Notes under the pieces: generated by a model
Database searches by the model: none
Told to the model about the DNA's origin: nothing
The model's input: the letters and a program-made list of their open reading frames with translations, nothing else
Made by a program: the position numbers and the translations under genes
From: Palleronia pelagia
GTDB lineage: Bacteria > Pseudomonadota > Alphaproteobacteria > Rhodobacterales > Rhodobacteraceae
Direction of reading: 5' to 3'
Assembly: GCF_900110115.1 (NCBI RefSeq)
Contig: NZ_FOCM01000004.1
Coordinates: 124,001-188,000, forward strand
DNA length: 64,000 nt
In this document: piece by piece, positions 62,258 through 64,000 of the stretch
Numbering within the stretch: position 1 is the stretch's first letter
How the letters are laid out: each line of letters begins with the position of its first letter

Positions 62258-63352
62258 ATGTTCCGGATTCCCCTTTCCATCGCGCTGGCCGCGGTGTTGT
62301 CCCTTGCCGCCTGCGGCGGTCCCAACCCGTTCAATGCGCCCGAGGAAGAGACCGACGGCGGCACCGATGGCGGCACCGGCGGCGATGACGGCACGCCGAT
62401 ACAGTCCGATCGCGGCCTGCCCCCCGGCACGTCGTCGCCCAGCCCCGACAACGCCATCGTCCGCTACGAGGCCAACGACTCGGCCGGCGGCGGCGGTTTC
62501 GCCGAGGGGATCGAATACGACCGGGCCACGGACACGTTCACGGTCGACAACCTGGCCTTCGACGGCGACAACACCTACGCCCGCGGCACGGCGGTCAGCT
62601 CGCTCGGGCCGTTCGCGGTGTACGAGTCGGACGTGACGACCACCGACCCGGTCACCGGCAACGTGATCGACACCTTCCCCTACCGCGCGATCTACGGCGT
62701 GTCGCGCACCGGCCAGACCGAGTTCGCCATCGTGCGCACCGGCGGCTACCTGAATTACGGCTTCGGCGGCTTCGTCTACCAGCGGAACGCCGAGGACGCG
62801 GCCGGCAACCCGGTGACGCTGGATCTGCCGACCGAGGGCGACGCCGAATACGCCGGCGACTATGCGGGCGTGCGGATCTTCGACGGGAAAGGCGGGCTGG
62901 AATACGTGACCGGCGACGCGTCGATGCTGATCGACTTCAAGGATTTCAACGACAGCCAGGCGGGCGTGCTGCTGCGGGTGCGCAACCGGCGGCTGTACGA
63001 CGTCAACGGCAACGACATAACGTCGGCCTACCTGGACGCGCTCGAGGCCGACAACGCCGACCTGATCCGGCCCAGCGCCACCGACGGCAGCGGCAACGAG
63101 GTGCTGGCCAGTATCGGCAGCCGGGTGAACCCGAACGTCGCCGACGCCAATGGCGAGATCGTGCAGGAGATCTTCGCGCGCTACTCCGAGACCGACGGCA
63201 CGTCGTTCGAAGCGGGCGACGGCCAGTACTATGCCATCATGTCCGGCCAGAACGCGTCCGAGATCGTGGGCGTGCTGGTGATGGAGGGAGCGGACGCGCG
63301 CAGCGACGCGACCTTCCAGGAGACCGGCGGCTTCATCGTCTATCGTCAATGA
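62258..63352 (+). CDS. lipoprotein with TbpB-like barrel repeats, probable Slam-exported surface lipoprotein
   Basis: A 364-aa protein. The lipobox LSLAAC gives lipid-modified C19, followed by an Asp/Gly/Thr-rich flexible linker ([14 protein letters not shown]). The C-terminal half has strand patterns like the handle/barrel domains of transferrin-binding protein B and related surface lipoproteins: [53 protein letters not shown]. The stop overlaps the start of a TPR/Slam-type gene (CAATGATG), so the two are made together; Slam proteins move such lipoproteins to the cell surface. Ligand unknown; no iron or haem site can be read. The start at 62258 is fixed by the signal peptide. Confidence 0.72.
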   Translation: MFRIPLSIALAAVLSLAACGGPNPFNAPEEETDGGTDGGTGGDDGTPIQSDRGLPPGTSSPSPDNAIVRYEANDSAGGGGFAEGIEYDRATDTFTVDNLAFDGDNTYARGTAVSSLGPFAVYESDVTTTDPVTGNVIDTFPYRAIYGVSRTGQTEFAIVRTGGYLNYGFGGFVYQRNAEDAAGNPVTLDLPTEGDAEYAGDYAGVRIFDGKGGLEYVTGDASMLIDFKDFNDSQAGVLLRVRNRRLYDVNGNDITSAYLDALEADNADLIRPSATDGSGNEVLASIGSRVNPNVADANGEIVQEIFARYSETDGTSFEAGDGQYYAIMSGQNASEIVGVLVMEGADARSDATFQETGGFIVYRQ

Positions 63353-64000
63353 TGCGCGGGGCGCGATTGCCCCCGTCCTTTCGGCGCGCGACGCTGGCCC
63401 TGCTGGCGGCGCTGGCCCTTGCGGGGCCGGTCGCGGCCGAGCCCGCCGCGCTGAACCCCGACCAGATGCGGGTCGCCGCGGGCCGCGCGACGGCGTCGGG
63501 GCAGCCCTTGGCCGCCAAGGCCATGGCCGAGGCGCTGCTGGCGCGCGACCGCGATGACATCCAGGCCCTGCTGGCGCTTTCGCGGGCTGAGCGCGACCTG
63601 GGCGACTACGACGCGGCGCGCGACGCAGGAATGCGCGCCTGGTCGCTGGGCCGCCGGGACGAGGACCGCTATGCCGCCGCGCTGGCCGTGGCGCAGGCGC
63701 AGGCGTCGAAAGGCGCACGCACGCGGTCGCAGTTCTGGCTGCGCCGCGCGGTCGAGGTGGCGCCCGACGACCGGGCCGAGGCGCGGGCCATCCGCGATTA
63801 CCGCTATGTCCGCGCGCGCAACCCTTGGGCGACGCAGCTGTCCTTCACCCTGGCGCCGTCGTCGAACGTGAACGGCGGGACCAGCAACGAGACCGCGGAC
63901 CTGTACCTGAGCGGCACGCCCATCGGCGACCTCTACCTGCCCGACGCGCAGCTGGGCCCCACGGCCCGGGCGCTGTCGGGGGTCGAGCTGGCACTGGGCG
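63349..64000 (+). CDS. Slam-type outer-membrane protein with N-terminal TPR (partial, runs off window)
   Basis: 217 residues are visible, with no stop before the window end. A signal peptide ([16 protein letters not shown]) is followed by TPR-like helices (about 40-150: [39 protein letters not shown], split by turns; [13 protein letters not shown]). A linker (RARNPW) leads to [17 protein letters not shown], which matches the first strands of the DUF560/Slam barrel (typically ending in S/D-N-x-N). Slam proteins translocate surface lipoproteins across the outer membrane (type XI secretion). Coupling to the lipoprotein gene at 62258 strongly suggests that is its cargo. ATGs at 63349 and 63352 are both possible starts. 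Confidence 0.78.
   Translation, partial: MMRGARLPPSFRRATLALLAALALAGPVAAEPAALNPDQMRVAAGRATASGQPLAAKAMAEALLARDRDDIQALLALSRAERDLGDYDAARDAGMRAWSLGRRDEDRYAAALAVAQAQASKGARTRSQFWLRRAVEVAPDDRAEARAIRDYRYVRARNPWATQLSFTLAPSSNVNGGTSNETADLYLSGTPIGDLYLPDAQLGPTARALSGVELALG

Overview
The window is high-GC, densely packed bacterial chromosome. Gene content and order point to an alphaproteobacterium of the Rhodobacterales (Roseobacter/Rhodobacteraceae type). The evidence is the run pyrC-pyrE-dnaB-alr-radA-cvpA-purF, a tatABC plus DUF815 block near surE-pcm-nlpD, a phaR-phaP-phaC/phaZ polyhydroxyalkanoate locus, TRAP transporters, and a 21-nt intergenic repeat seen three times. This assignment is by recognition of families and synteny, not by a database search. 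No rRNA, tRNA, CRISPR array or transposase was found.

Layout. 1-3.7 kb: a glycan-type cluster of three glycosyltransferase-like proteins and two SAM methyltransferases. 3.8-17.4 kb: core housekeeping genes for pyrimidine and purine synthesis, replication, alanine racemase, RadA and CvpA, with an Lrp/LysE pair between. 17.5-25.0 kb: an unusual SDR, surE-pcm-nlpD, a Tat-exported SMP-30 protein and the Tat translocon. 25.1-32.6 kb: a catabolic cluster. A Gfo/Idh protein and a GntR regulator diverge from an operon of flavin-dependent monooxygenase, aldo/keto reductase, flavin reductase and a three-part TRAP transporter. The three enzymes have the composition of the sulfo-SMO route for sulfoquinovose; a TRAP importer replaces the ABC importer, and the Gfo/Idh protein may be an NAD-dependent glycosidase. 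The substrate is an inference.

32.6-46.5 kb: PsiE-like protein, aspartate kinase, an orphan dCache sensor, nitrogen-PTS enzyme I, EcsC, small transferases, a SulP transporter, the MTA-to-adenine-to-AMP salvage pair mtnP/apt, and a glutamine amidotransferase/glutamine synthetase pair. 46.5-51.1 kb: the PHA granule locus, with three matched PhaR-type sites in its intergenic gaps. 51.1-58.8 kb: three alpha/beta hydrolases, an MFS exporter divergent from an ArsR-SRPBCC fusion, thrS, an ArsC/Spx-like protein and a cold-shock protein.

58.8-62.0 kb is the most irregular part. A 0.5-kb non-coding stretch of hairpins and a roughly 123-nt tandem repeat lies beside an AT-rich, apparently acquired gene (458 aa, HEPN-like R-x4-H motif). 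That gene is start-stop coupled to thyX. The window ends with a lipoprotein gene coupled to a TPR/Slam-type outer-membrane protein cut by the window edge, a probable surface-lipoprotein export pair (type XI secretion).
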